A stretch of DNA of 64,000 nt from an uncultured Clostridium sp. Lineage in GTDB: Bacteria; Bacillota; Clostridia; Lachnospirales; Lachnospiraceae. Position 1 is the stretch's first letter; every line of letters begins with the position of its first letter. The notes under the pieces were generated by a model. The model was given only the letters and a program-made list of their open reading frames with translations, had not been told where the DNA came from and searched no databases. Shown piece by piece: positions 37,101 through 43,995 of the stretch. A program made the translations under genes and the position numbers. Where the stretch lies: contig UQBG01000010.1 of NCBI GenBank assembly GCA_900539185.1, forward strand, positions 40,908 to 104,907, read 5' to 3'.

Positions 37101-38668
37101 ATATTTATTCAATCGAGGATCTGGCACAGTTGATCTATGACTGTAAGAACTCAAACAAGGACGCCAGAATCTCTGTAAAGCTGGTATCAGAAGCCGGTAT
37201 CGGTACCGTAGCAGCCGGTGTAGCGAAGGCCGGAGCACAGGTTATTCTGGTATCCGGTTATGATGGCGGTACCGGAGCAGCACCGGGTAATTCCATCCAG
37301 AATGCCGGTCTTCCGTGGGAACTTGGTCTGGCAGAAACCCATCAGACATTGATCATGAATGATCTTAGAAATAAGGTCATTCTGGAGACAGATGGTAAGC
37401 TGATGAGCGGCCGGGATGTCGCAGTCGCAGCTATGCTGGGTGCAGAGGAGTTTGGATTTGCAACCGCACCGCTGGTAACGATGGGCTGTGTTATGATGCG
37501 TGTATGTAATCTGGATACCTGTCCGGTTGGTGTAGCCACCCAGAATCCGGAATTAAGAAAGCGGTTTAAGGGAAAACCGGAATATGTAGTGAACTTTATG
37601 CGGTTTATTGCACAGGAACTGCGGGAATATATGGCAAAGCTGGGTGTTCGTACAGTCGATGAGCTGGTAGGCCGGACAGATCTTCTGAAGGCCGGACCTT
37701 TGGCACAGGAAAAGAATGTAGACCTGACCAGAATTCTGAACAATCCATTCTTTGATGATGAGCAGAACAAGGTTGTATATAACAAAAAGAATGTATATGA
37801 CTTCCAGTTAGAGAAGACCGTGGATGAGCGGATCCTTGTAAAGAAGCTGATGAGTGCACTGGAAAAGGGACAAAAGAAGAGCATCGAGATCGATGTAGGA
37901 AATACCGATCGATCTGTGGGAACTATTTTCGGATCCTATGTAACAAAGCTGTATCCGGATGGTCTGGCAGAAGATACCTACACGATCCACTGCAACGGTA
38001 GTGGTGGACAGAGCTTTGGTGCCTTTGTTCCAAAGGGTGTCACTCTGGAACTGACAGGTGATAGCAATGACTACTTTGGAAAGGGACTGTCCGGTGGTAA
38101 GCTGATCGTTTATCCACCGAAGGCTGTGACCTACAAGCATGAAGAGAATATCATAGTCGGTAATGTTGCCCTCTATGGTGCAACCAGTGGTAAGGCATTT
38201 ATCAATGGTGTAGCCGGTGAACGATTTGCTGTTCGAAACTCCGGTGCAATCGCTGTTGTAGAAGGCGTCGGTGATCACGGCTGTGAGTATATGACAGGCG
38301 GACGGGTTGTCGTTCTGGGACAGACCGGTAAGAACTTTGCAGCCGGTATGAGCGGCGGTGTTGCTTATGTACTGGATATGGAAAGTGATCTGTATATGAA
38401 GCTGAATAAGACACTGGTAGCGATCGAGGCAGTCAGCAACAAGTATGATGTTATGGAACTGAATGAGCTGATCAAAGAGCATGTAGCCTATACGAATTCT
38501 ACGATCGGTAAGGAAATTCTGGAGAACTTTGGAGAATACCTGCCGAAGTTTAAGAAGATCGTTCCGCATGATTATAAGCGGATGATGAATATGATCGTGC
38601 AGATGGAAGAAAAAGGCTGCAGCAGTGAACAGGCACAGATAGAAGCATTTTATGCTATGAAGCGATAG
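34118..38668 (+). CDS. gltB: Glutamate synthase, large subunit
   Basis: Transfers the glutamine amide to 2-oxoglutarate, giving two glutamates. The 1516-aa protein carries a GATase2 glutaminase domain whose nucleophile is Cys26 after a 25-residue propeptide (HDNCGIGAVV). It is followed by the central domain, the FMN-binding synthase domain (GEGGEDISRL, AQGAKPGEGGHLPGAKV), the 3Fe-4S cysteines in CVMMRVCNLDTCPVGV, and the C-terminal GXGXG beta-helix (GVAGERFAVRNSG). All domains are intact. gltD follows 12 nt later. Confidence 0.97.
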   Translation: MQNLHHTEAEHCQIGMYDSSFEHDNCGIGAVVNIKGIKSHGTVDNALKIVENLEHRAGKDAEGKTGDGVGILLQISHKFFEKAVKSLDIRLGGERDYGIGMFFFPQDELQRNQAKKMFEIIVEKEGMEFLGWRTVPTDPSILGSKALDVMPCIEQGFVKRPEDVKKGLDFDRKLFIVRRVFEQSNDNTYVVSLSSRTIVYKGMFLVGELRLFFHDLQDPDYESAIALVHSRFSTNTTPSWLRAHPYRFMVHNGEINTIRGNADRMLAREETMESEYFKGEMHKITPVVDPDGSDSARLDNTLEFLVMSGMDLPLAVMMTIPEPWENNRYISQAKKDFYQYYATMMEPWDGPASILFTDGDYMGAVLDRNGLRPSRYYITTDDYMILSSEVGVLDIPSEKILKKDRLRPGKMLLVDTVNGKLISDNELKEKYAHRQPYGEWLDSNLITLHSLNIPNKKPEEYSDEERARLQKAFGYSYEDLKNQILPMAKNGTESIQAMGIDTPLAVLSEKHQPLFNYFKQLFAQVTNPPIDAIREEVVTSTSVYIGKEGNLLEEKPENCHVLKIHNPILTNTDLMKIKNMNIPGLKVGVIPITYYKNTSLEKAVDRLFVEADRLYRDGVNILILSDRGVDENRVPIPSLLAVSAMQQHLVNTKKRTSVAMILESAEPRQVHHFATLLGFGASAINPYLAQESIKELINNNMLDKDYYAAVEDYNSAIIHGIVKIASKMGISTIQSYQGSKIFEAIGLDEEVINKYFTNTVSRIGGIGLKDIEKTVDYLHSSAFDPLGLAVNTSLESAGSHKFRSGKEEHLYNPLTIHLLQEATRTGDYETFKKYTALVNDETKPKNLRGLMEFNYPEKGIDINEVEPVDSIVKRFKTGAMSYGSISQEAHETLAIAMNMLGGKSNSGEGGEDISRLTVGPDGKNRCSAIKQVASGRFGVTSRYLVSAKEIQIKMAQGAKPGEGGHLPGAKVYPWIAKTRMSTPGVSLISPPPHHDIYSIEDLAQLIYDCKNSNKDARISVKLVSEAGIGTVAAGVAKAGAQVILVSGYDGGTGAAPGNSIQNAGLPWELGLAETHQTLIMNDLRNKVILETDGKLMSGRDVAVAAMLGAEEFGFATAPLVTMGCVMMRVCNLDTCPVGVATQNPELRKRFKGKPEYVVNFMRFIAQELREYMAKLGVRTVDELVGRTDLLKAGPLAQEKNVDLTRILNNPFFDDEQNKVVYNKKNVYDFQLEKTVDERILVKKLMSALEKGQKKSIEIDVGNTDRSVGTIFGSYVTKLYPDGLAEDTYTIHCNGSGGQSFGAFVPKGVTLELTGDSNDYFGKGLSGGKLIVYPPKAVTYKHEENIIVGNVALYGATSGKAFINGVAGERFAVRNSGAIAVVEGVGDHGCEYMTGGRVVVLGQTGKNFAAGMSGGVAYVLDMESDLYMKLNKTLVAIEAVSNKYDVMELNELIKEHVAYTNSTIGKEILENFGEYLPKFKKIVPHDYKRMMNMIVQMEEKGCSSEQAQIEAFYAMKR

Positions 38669-38680
38669 GAGGGAATTGGA

Positions 38681-40201
38681 ATGGGTAAACCAACGGGATT
38701 TTTAGATTACGCAAGAGTGACGAGCGATGAGACGAGTCCAAAGCAGAGAATCAAGAACTTTAATGAATTCCATACTCCATTGCCTCTGGAAGCACAGCGG
38801 ACACAGGCAGCCAGATGTATGGACTGCGGTGTTCCGTTCTGCCAGTCCGGTATGATGATAAATGGAATGGCTTCCGGTTGTCCGTTGAACAATCTGATTC
38901 CGGAATGGAATGACCTGCTGTATAACGGTAATATGGAACAGGCATATCATCGTCTGCATAAGACCAACTGCTTCCCGGAATTCACATCCAGAGTATGTCC
39001 GTCTCCATGTGAGGCTGCATGTACCTGCAATCTGAACGGACTTCCGGTCAGCATTAAGGAGAATGAACGAAGTATTATTGAGTATGCATATTCTCATGGA
39101 TTTGCAGCACCGAATCCACCAAAGGTGAGAACCGGTAAGAAGATTGCAATTATCGGATCCGGTCCTTCCGGTCTGGCAGCAGCCGATCAGTTGAACGGTC
39201 GGGGGCATTCGGTAACGGTATTTGAGAGAAGTGACCGGGTCGGCGGACTTCTGATGTACGGGATTCCAAATATGAAGATCGATAAGAAGGTCATTGACCG
39301 AAAGATCGCTGTTATGAAGGAAGAGGGCGTAACCTTTGTTACAAATGTAAATGTAGGAGCAACAGCCAAGATGGTAGCCGGTACACAGATGCAGGCAGTC
39401 AAGGTTGAAGACCTGTTAAAGGACTATGATCGTGTGATTCTGGCATGCGGAGCATCGAATCCGAGAGATATCAAGGCTCCCGGAAGGGAAGGAGATGGTA
39501 TCTACTTTGCAGTGGACTTCCTGAAGGCAACCACAAAGAGTCTGCTGGATTCGAACTTCAAGGATGAGAAGTATATCTCTACCAAGGGAAAGAAGATTCT
39601 GGTCATCGGTGGTGGTGATACCGGTAATGACTGCGTGGGAACATCCATTCGTCTGGGCGCAACTGCCGTTACACAGCTTGAAATGATGCCGAAGCCGCCG
39701 GTATGCAGAGCAGAGGATAATCAGTGGCCGGAGTGGCCGAAGATCCTGAAGACGGATTATGGCCAGGAAGAGGCGATTGCTATGTTTGGTCAGGATCCGA
39801 GAATCTATCAGACAACGGTTAAAGAGTTTATACGTGACAAGAACGGAAAACTGATAAAAGCAAAGTGTGTTATGCTTGACTGGAAGAAGGATCCGGCAAC
39901 CGGAAGAATGGCGATGTCGGAGGTACCGGACAGTGAATATGAGATCGAGTGTGATATCGTTCTGATCGCAGCCGGCTTCTTAGGTTCACAGGAGTATGTT
40001 ACAAAGGCATTCAAGGTTGAAACGGATGGCAGAAGTAATGTAAAGACAGAACCGGGACAGTATGCATCCAGCGTAGACCGGGTATTTGTAACCGGTGATA
40101 TGCATCGTGGACAGTCGCTGGTAGTCTGGGCGATCCGGGAAGGCCGGGAAGTAGCAAAGGCAGTGGATATCAGCCTGATGGGATATACAAATCTGCAATA
40201 A
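38681..40201 (+). CDS. gltD: Glutamate synthase, small subunit
   Basis: NAD(P)H-oxidising partner of GltB, 506 aa. N-terminal 4Fe-4S cysteines lie in CMDCGVPFCQSG, GCPLNNLIPEW and RVCPSPCEAACTC. The FAD site is IIGSGPSGLAAAD and the NAD(P)H site is VIGGGDTGNDCVG. The C-terminal FAD motif is VFVTGDMHRGQSLVV. Full length. Start ATG has TAGGAGGG upstream. It ends before a strong terminator. Confidence 0.97.
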   Translation: MGKPTGFLDYARVTSDETSPKQRIKNFNEFHTPLPLEAQRTQAARCMDCGVPFCQSGMMINGMASGCPLNNLIPEWNDLLYNGNMEQAYHRLHKTNCFPEFTSRVCPSPCEAACTCNLNGLPVSIKENERSIIEYAYSHGFAAPNPPKVRTGKKIAIIGSGPSGLAAADQLNGRGHSVTVFERSDRVGGLLMYGIPNMKIDKKVIDRKIAVMKEEGVTFVTNVNVGATAKMVAGTQMQAVKVEDLLKDYDRVILACGASNPRDIKAPGREGDGIYFAVDFLKATTKSLLDSNFKDEKYISTKGKKILVIGGGDTGNDCVGTSIRLGATAVTQLEMMPKPPVCRAEDNQWPEWPKILKTDYGQEEAIAMFGQDPRIYQTTVKEFIRDKNGKLIKAKCVMLDWKKDPATGRMAMSEVPDSEYEIECDIVLIAAGFLGSQEYVTKAFKVETDGRSNVKTEPGQYASSVDRVFVTGDMHRGQSLVVWAIREGREVAKAVDISLMGYTNLQ

Positions 40202-40214
40202 AGGGAAACTAAAA

Positions 40215-40283
40215 GCATCCTGTAGATGGTGAGAAGAAATATGACATATCGCTCTTCGCACGCAGTCTACAGGATGCCTTTTT
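40215..40283 (+). terminator. Terminator of gltBD
   Basis: Perfect 12-bp stem GCATCCTGTAGA / TCTACAGGATGC enclosing a 39-nt loop, followed by CTTTTT. The long loop is unusual for a terminator. Confidence 0.8.
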
Positions 40284-40290
40284 ATATCTG

Positions 40291-40320
40291 ATTTATCAGT
40301 GTTTGGTGATACTGATAAAT
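40291..40320. other. Hairpin between gltD and the coat-like gene
   Basis: Perfect 10-bp inverted repeat ATTTATCAGT / ACTGATAAAT with a 10-nt loop, 6 nt beyond the stop of the minus-strand coat-like gene. No T run on either side; it may mark or protect the 3' end of that transcript. Confidence 0.5.
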
Positions 40321-40326
40321 AAGGGG

Positions 40327-40569
40327 TTAGCAGAAGAGATTTCGAACGTGGCTGACCTCGTCCTCTGTTGCCTTGGCGGCAGGTACATAGTACTGGCGTT
40401 CTCTTGCCAGAGTGTAGATCTGTTCCTGACTCATTTCTGCTGCGTTCCGAAATTCCTTCAGAGTCTGTTTCAGTTCAGGGTTCTCTGTCTGCGGAATCAT
40501 ATCTGCGTACATTTTCAGTTCTGAATTAATGCCGGTTAAGGTATCGGCAACCATTGTTTTTTCTTCCAT
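40327..40569 (-). CDS. CotF-like spore coat protein
   Basis: 80 aa. MVADTLTGINSELKMYADM, then NPELKQTLKEFRNAAE, and a tail with YYVPAAKATEDEVSHV match the CotF/ferritin-like small coat family of Clostridia. The N-terminal start has GGAGGTAGTCCC upstream. It lies just after another small helical protein on the same strand (32 nt), probably an operon. It suggests a spore-forming ancestry, although non-sporulating relatives keep such genes. Confidence 0.75.
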   Translation of the reverse strand: MEEKTMVADTLTGINSELKMYADMIPQTENPELKQTLKEFRNAAEMSQEQIYTLARERQYYVPAAKATEDEVSHVRNLFC

Positions 40570-40601
40570 GGGACTACCTCCATATTATGCTGATCGCGTG
40601 A

Positions 40602-40787
40602 TTACTGTAGGAACTTCATCAGGGTCTGTTTGTTATCCATAGATGATGTGACAGCATCTTCAAAGAAAGACTTGATCTGTGGATCCGTAGCTTCCTTCGC
40701 ATAGGACTGCATTTTACAGTGATTGGTTTCGCAGCCGCCGATCAGGTGGCGAAGATTCTGTAATTCAAGTTCTGATAAATTACTCAT
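40602..40787 (-). CDS. Small helical protein paired with the CotF-like gene
   Basis: 61 aa from ATG 40787 (MSNLSELELQNLRHLIGG), with AAAGGAGA about 8 nt upstream; the longer frame to 40814 overlaps that site. Two predicted helices with CETNHCKMQSYA in the first loop resemble the N-terminal half of coat F/ferritin-like proteins. The role is unknown; co-transcription with the CotF-like gene suggests a joint coat or storage function. Confidence 0.65.
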   Translation of the reverse strand: MSNLSELELQNLRHLIGGCETNHCKMQSYAKEATDPQIKSFFEDAVTSSMDNKQTLMKFLQ

Positions 40788-40852
40788 ATGGCATTCTCCT
40801 TTTTCAAAATTCAATGTGTAGTATGAGCTGTTTTTATAAAAATATACCAGAG

Positions 40853-40867
40853 ATTACAAATTGTAAT
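40853..40867. promoter_or_regulatory. Palindromic operator-like site
   Basis: Perfect palindrome ATTACAAATTGTAAT, with a further half-site TTACAAT at 40881-40887, in the region between the coat-like pair (minus) and the beta-glucosidase (plus). Size and symmetry fit a regulator binding site. Confidence 0.5.
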
Positions 40868-40974
40868 TTTTAACCAATTATTACAATGCGAAAAAGTTGA
40901 CATTTGTTATAATAACTATAACAGACAAGGACAAGACGGGAGTTTGTGCAAAAACGAGAAGGAGGTTATTGGTT

Positions 40975-43251
40975 ATGAAGCAGGATGAAGTGAAGAAGCT
41001 GGTGGCAAAGATGACGCTGGAGGAGAAGGCGGGGTTATGCTCCGGGAAGGACTTCTGGAGACTGAAGTCTGTAGAGCGGCTGGGAGTACCGGAGGTTATG
41101 GTTTGTGATGGACCGAACGGACTTCGGAAGCAGAAGGAAGAAGGTACCAATGTAAATGAAAGCATTGAAGCAGTATGCTTTCCGGGTTCCTGTGCGGAAG
41201 CAGCATCATTTGACCGGGATACGATGTATCGGGCAGGACAGGCGATGGGAAATGCCTGCCAGGCAGAGAATATCAGTATGCTGCTGGGGCCGGGTGTGAA
41301 TATTAAGAGAAGTCCGATCTGTGGACGAAACTTTGAATATTATTCAGAGGATCCGTATCTGGCCGGACAGATAGCAGCCGCACATATCAATGGTGTGCAA
41401 AGTAAAGGAGTAGGAGCCTGTATTAAGCACTTTGCGGCAAATAATCAGGAAACCAGACGGATGTCTGTCAGTGCGGAGGTAGATGAACGGACTCTGCGGG
41501 AGATCTATCTGGCAGCATTTGAAGAAGCGGTGAAGGAAGCAAAGCCATGGGGAGTTATGTGTTCTTATAATCAGATCAATGGTGTGTTTTCTTCTGAAAA
41601 TAAATGGCTGTTACATGATGTGCTAAAGGACGAATGGGGATATGAAGGGCTGGTTGTAACGGACTGGGGAGCCGTCAATGATCGGGTGCAGGGTCTGTTG
41701 GCAGGTCTGGATCTGGAGATGCCCGGCAGTGGCGGTACAACAGATGTGAAGATCGTAGAAGCCGTTCGGAACGGACAGGTTCCGATGGCGGTATTGGATG
41801 ATACCTGCGAGAGAATTGTGAACTTTATCATGAATTATACAGAACAACGGGATAAGGAGGCTGTCTGGGATAAGGAGGCGGATCATAAGCTGGCAGTAGA
41901 GGCAGCAAAGGAATGTATGGTTTTGCTGAAGAATGAGGATCAGGTACTCCCATTATCCGAGGATCAGCAGATTGCATTTATCGGAAAATTTGCAGAACAC
42001 CCACGCTATCAGGGTGGTGGCAGTTCCCATGTCAATACGAAGCATCCGAGTTCTGCACTGGAACAGGTAAAGACCATGGAACAGGTGCGTTATGTGTCCG
42101 GATTTGATACAAAGGAAGCAGTGGGAGAAGAAGCGGAACGTCTGGAAAAGCAGAGATTCAATGACGCAATAGCAGCGGCAACGCAGGCGGAGGTGGCTGT
42201 GATATTTGCCGGGTTGCCGGATGCGTATGAATCCGAAGGTTTTGATCGGAAGCATATGCGACTGCCGGAGATTCAGAATCGACTGATTCAGGCGGTTGCA
42301 GAGGTACAGCCAAACACGATCGTAGTGCTTCATAACGGATCACCGGTCGAAATGCCTTGGATTCACAGCGTAAAGGCGGTACTGGAGACCTATTTGGGTG
42401 GCGAAGGTGTCGGAGAGGCAGTTGTGGATATTCTCTTTGGAAGAGCAAATCCGTCCGGTAAACTGCCGGAGACATTTCCGTTAAAACTGTCTGACAATCC
42501 ATCCTATCTCAACTTTCCGGGAGACGCTGAAACGGTGGAATATAAGGAAGGAATCTATGTCGGATACCGTTACTATGACAAAAAGGAAATGGAGGTATTG
42601 TTCCCATTTGGTCATGGACTGAGCTATACAACCTTCCGGTACTCCAACTTGAGTGTTGATAAGAAGCGGCTGGAGGATGAGGATGAACTGCAGGTATCGG
42701 TAACGATAACGAATACCGGGGAGCGATATGGAAAGGAAGCGGTTCAGCTCTATGTACAGGATGTAGAGAGCCGGGTCAGCCGACCGGTAAAAGAGCTGAA
42801 GGCCTTTGAAAAGGTGGCACTGGAGCCGGGAGAAAGCAAAATCATCACCTTTATCCTGAATAAACGGGCATGGGCGTACTATGATGTTGAAGCACATGAC
42901 TGGTATACGGAGGAAGGAACATTCAAAGTTCTGGTCGGAGCATCGTCCAGAGATATTCGCTTGGAGGAAACGGTATCTGTCATTCCTGTGAAGGTGCCAA
43001 AGCACAGATACAGTTTGAACACGGTTCTGGGAGATCTCTACGAAAATGAAGCCGTACAAGAGGAGGTCGCAGAGCTGAAGCGGATGTGTGATAGTCTGTT
43101 TGATGTGCAGGATGATATTCTGGGCGAGGGCATGAAGGATATGATGGAGGCACAGACACGCGAGATGCCGTTAAAGAGTCTGCCGAGTTTCTCGGATGGA
43201 AGAGTAACCAGAGAGTATGTTGAGAAAATCGTAGAAAAACTGAATCGGTAG
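40975..43251 (+). CDS. Glycoside hydrolase family 3 beta-glucosidase
   Basis: 758 aa, no signal peptide, so cytoplasmic hydrolysis of imported beta-glucosides. The N-terminal TIM barrel contains LLGPGVNIKRSPICGRNFEY, GACIKHFAANNQE and the nucleophile segment GLVVTDWGAV (Asp). The alpha/beta sandwich has FIGKFAEHPRYQGGGSSH, and a C-terminal fibronectin III-like domain spans about 545-640 (VTITNTGERYGKEAVQLY). Start ATG 40975 has AAGGAGG 9 nt upstream; the frame from 40897 is not supported. A TTGACA at 40897-40902 may belong to its promoter. It complements the secreted GH5 at 50656 in beta-glucan use. Confidence 0.93.
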   Translation: MKQDEVKKLVAKMTLEEKAGLCSGKDFWRLKSVERLGVPEVMVCDGPNGLRKQKEEGTNVNESIEAVCFPGSCAEAASFDRDTMYRAGQAMGNACQAENISMLLGPGVNIKRSPICGRNFEYYSEDPYLAGQIAAAHINGVQSKGVGACIKHFAANNQETRRMSVSAEVDERTLREIYLAAFEEAVKEAKPWGVMCSYNQINGVFSSENKWLLHDVLKDEWGYEGLVVTDWGAVNDRVQGLLAGLDLEMPGSGGTTDVKIVEAVRNGQVPMAVLDDTCERIVNFIMNYTEQRDKEAVWDKEADHKLAVEAAKECMVLLKNEDQVLPLSEDQQIAFIGKFAEHPRYQGGGSSHVNTKHPSSALEQVKTMEQVRYVSGFDTKEAVGEEAERLEKQRFNDAIAAATQAEVAVIFAGLPDAYESEGFDRKHMRLPEIQNRLIQAVAEVQPNTIVVLHNGSPVEMPWIHSVKAVLETYLGGEGVGEAVVDILFGRANPSGKLPETFPLKLSDNPSYLNFPGDAETVEYKEGIYVGYRYYDKKEMEVLFPFGHGLSYTTFRYSNLSVDKKRLEDEDELQVSVTITNTGERYGKEAVQLYVQDVESRVSRPVKELKAFEKVALEPGESKIITFILNKRAWAYYDVEAHDWYTEEGTFKVLVGASSRDIRLEETVSVIPVKVPKHRYSLNTVLGDLYENEAVQEEVAELKRMCDSLFDVQDDILGEGMKDMMEAQTREMPLKSLPSFSDGRVTREYVEKIVEKLNR

Positions 43252-43255
43252 GAGA

Positions 43256-43292
43256 AGAGGACATAAATGCAGTTGCAGATATGTCCTCTTAA
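43256..43292 (+). terminator. Hairpin after the GH3 gene
   Basis: Perfect 10-bp stem AGAGGACATA / TATGTCCTCT followed by TAAATATT. The weak T tract makes this a possible terminator only. Confidence 0.5.
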
Positions 43293-43318
43293 ATATTAGC
43301 ACGAAGTGCAAAGCAGTC

Positions 43319-43519
43319 CTATTCTTTAGAAGCCAGTTCCTCTTCCAGTTTCTGTAGTTTCTGTAATAATTCTTGATTGGAGGACTGTAACTTTTGATTG
43401 GAAATCTGCAATTCGTCGATAGTGGAAGCCTGCTCGTCAATTTTATCCTGCATATCATCGATCATGTACTGTACGGTATTCTCATCTAACATCTGTAGTT
43501 CCTTTGAAAAAAGTGTCAT
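43319..43519 (-). CDS. Free-standing copy of the Rpn C-terminal tail (RpnS-like)
   Basis: 66 aa. The first 31 residues, MTLFSKELQMLDENT..., are the same as the internal tail ORF of the full Rpn gene at 43777 except T2 for G2. The rest is a different heptad-rich coiled coil (QISNQKLQSSNQELLQKLQKLEEEL). It has its own ATG and an AGGGG ribosome site 5 nt upstream, the same spacing as the internal start in the full gene. It could be a remnant of a second rpn gene, but its intact start and site suggest a working antitoxin-like small protein. Confidence 0.6.
   Translation of the reverse strand: MTLFSKELQMLDENTVQYMIDDMQDKIDEQASTIDELQISNQKLQSSNQELLQKLQKLEEELASKE
43427..43510. repeat. 84-bp direct repeat, copy 1
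   Basis: Matches 43903-43986 at an offset of 476 bp with a single difference (43436 versus 43912). It covers the conserved start of the tail-coding sequence in both ORFs. Such near identity suggests recent duplication or ongoing gene conversion. Confidence 0.9.
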
Positions 43520-43575
43520 AATGTCCCCTCTACTACTTTGTTTAATAGTAACTAGTGTGTTCGGAATGATAGTAA

Positions 43576-43758
43576 ACAGTTCCGAGAACTATCAATGCGG
43601 ACACGTTGCAACTTTCGACTCGTCACACGCACATATAGGCTCATGCTCTGCGTGCAACTCGCCCTTCGGGCTCAAACAGGCACCCGCATTCGCAGCTAGC
43701 GTGTTCCTCGTGACGAAAGTTTCACTTATGCCCGCTTGTGATAGCTTCTCGAAAATGT
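43576..43758. repeat. 183-bp imperfect palindrome (MITE-like or structured RNA)
   Basis: The left arm from 43576 (ACAGTTCCGAGAACTATCA) and the reverse complement of the right arm ending at 43758 (ACATTTTCGAGAAGCTATCA) are closely similar. The match continues through AACTTTCG...TCAC and ACACGC. The centre holds a GCCC-TTC-GGGC hairpin (43661-43671). It is more GC-rich than its surroundings, codes for nothing and fills the space between the full Rpn gene and the free-standing tail copy. It could be a miniature mobile element or a folded RNA. Confidence 0.7.
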
Positions 43759-43776
43759 ATTCAAGTGAAGCAGGAG

Positions 43777-43995
43777 CTACTTGGATTTTAATACCTGTTC
43801 CAACTTCCGGATTCTGGCTTGCAGTTCGCCAATGGTGGACGCTTGTTCTTGATTGGAGACCTGCAGTTCGTCGATGGTGGCTGCCTGTTCATCGATAGTT
43901 ACAGCCTGCTCATCAATTTTATCCTGCATATCATCGATCATGTACTGTACGGTATTCTCATCTAACATCTGTAGTTCCTTTGAAAATAGTCCCAT
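43777..43995 (-). CDS. Predicted intragenic tail protein (RpnS-like)
   Basis: In the same frame as the Rpn nuclease, an ATG (43995-43993) is preceded by a perfect GGAGG (44005-44001) at 5-nt spacing. It would yield 72 residues, MGLFSKELQMLDENTVQYM..., ending in the coiled coil. In E. coli rpn genes, an internal start makes a small protein that neutralises the full-length nuclease. The perfect internal ribosome site and its re-use in the separate copy at 43519 support real translation; expression is inferred. Confidence 0.6.
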   Translation of the reverse strand: MGLFSKELQMLDENTVQYMIDDMQDKIDEQAVTIDEQAATIDELQVSNQEQASTIGELQARIRKLEQVLKSK

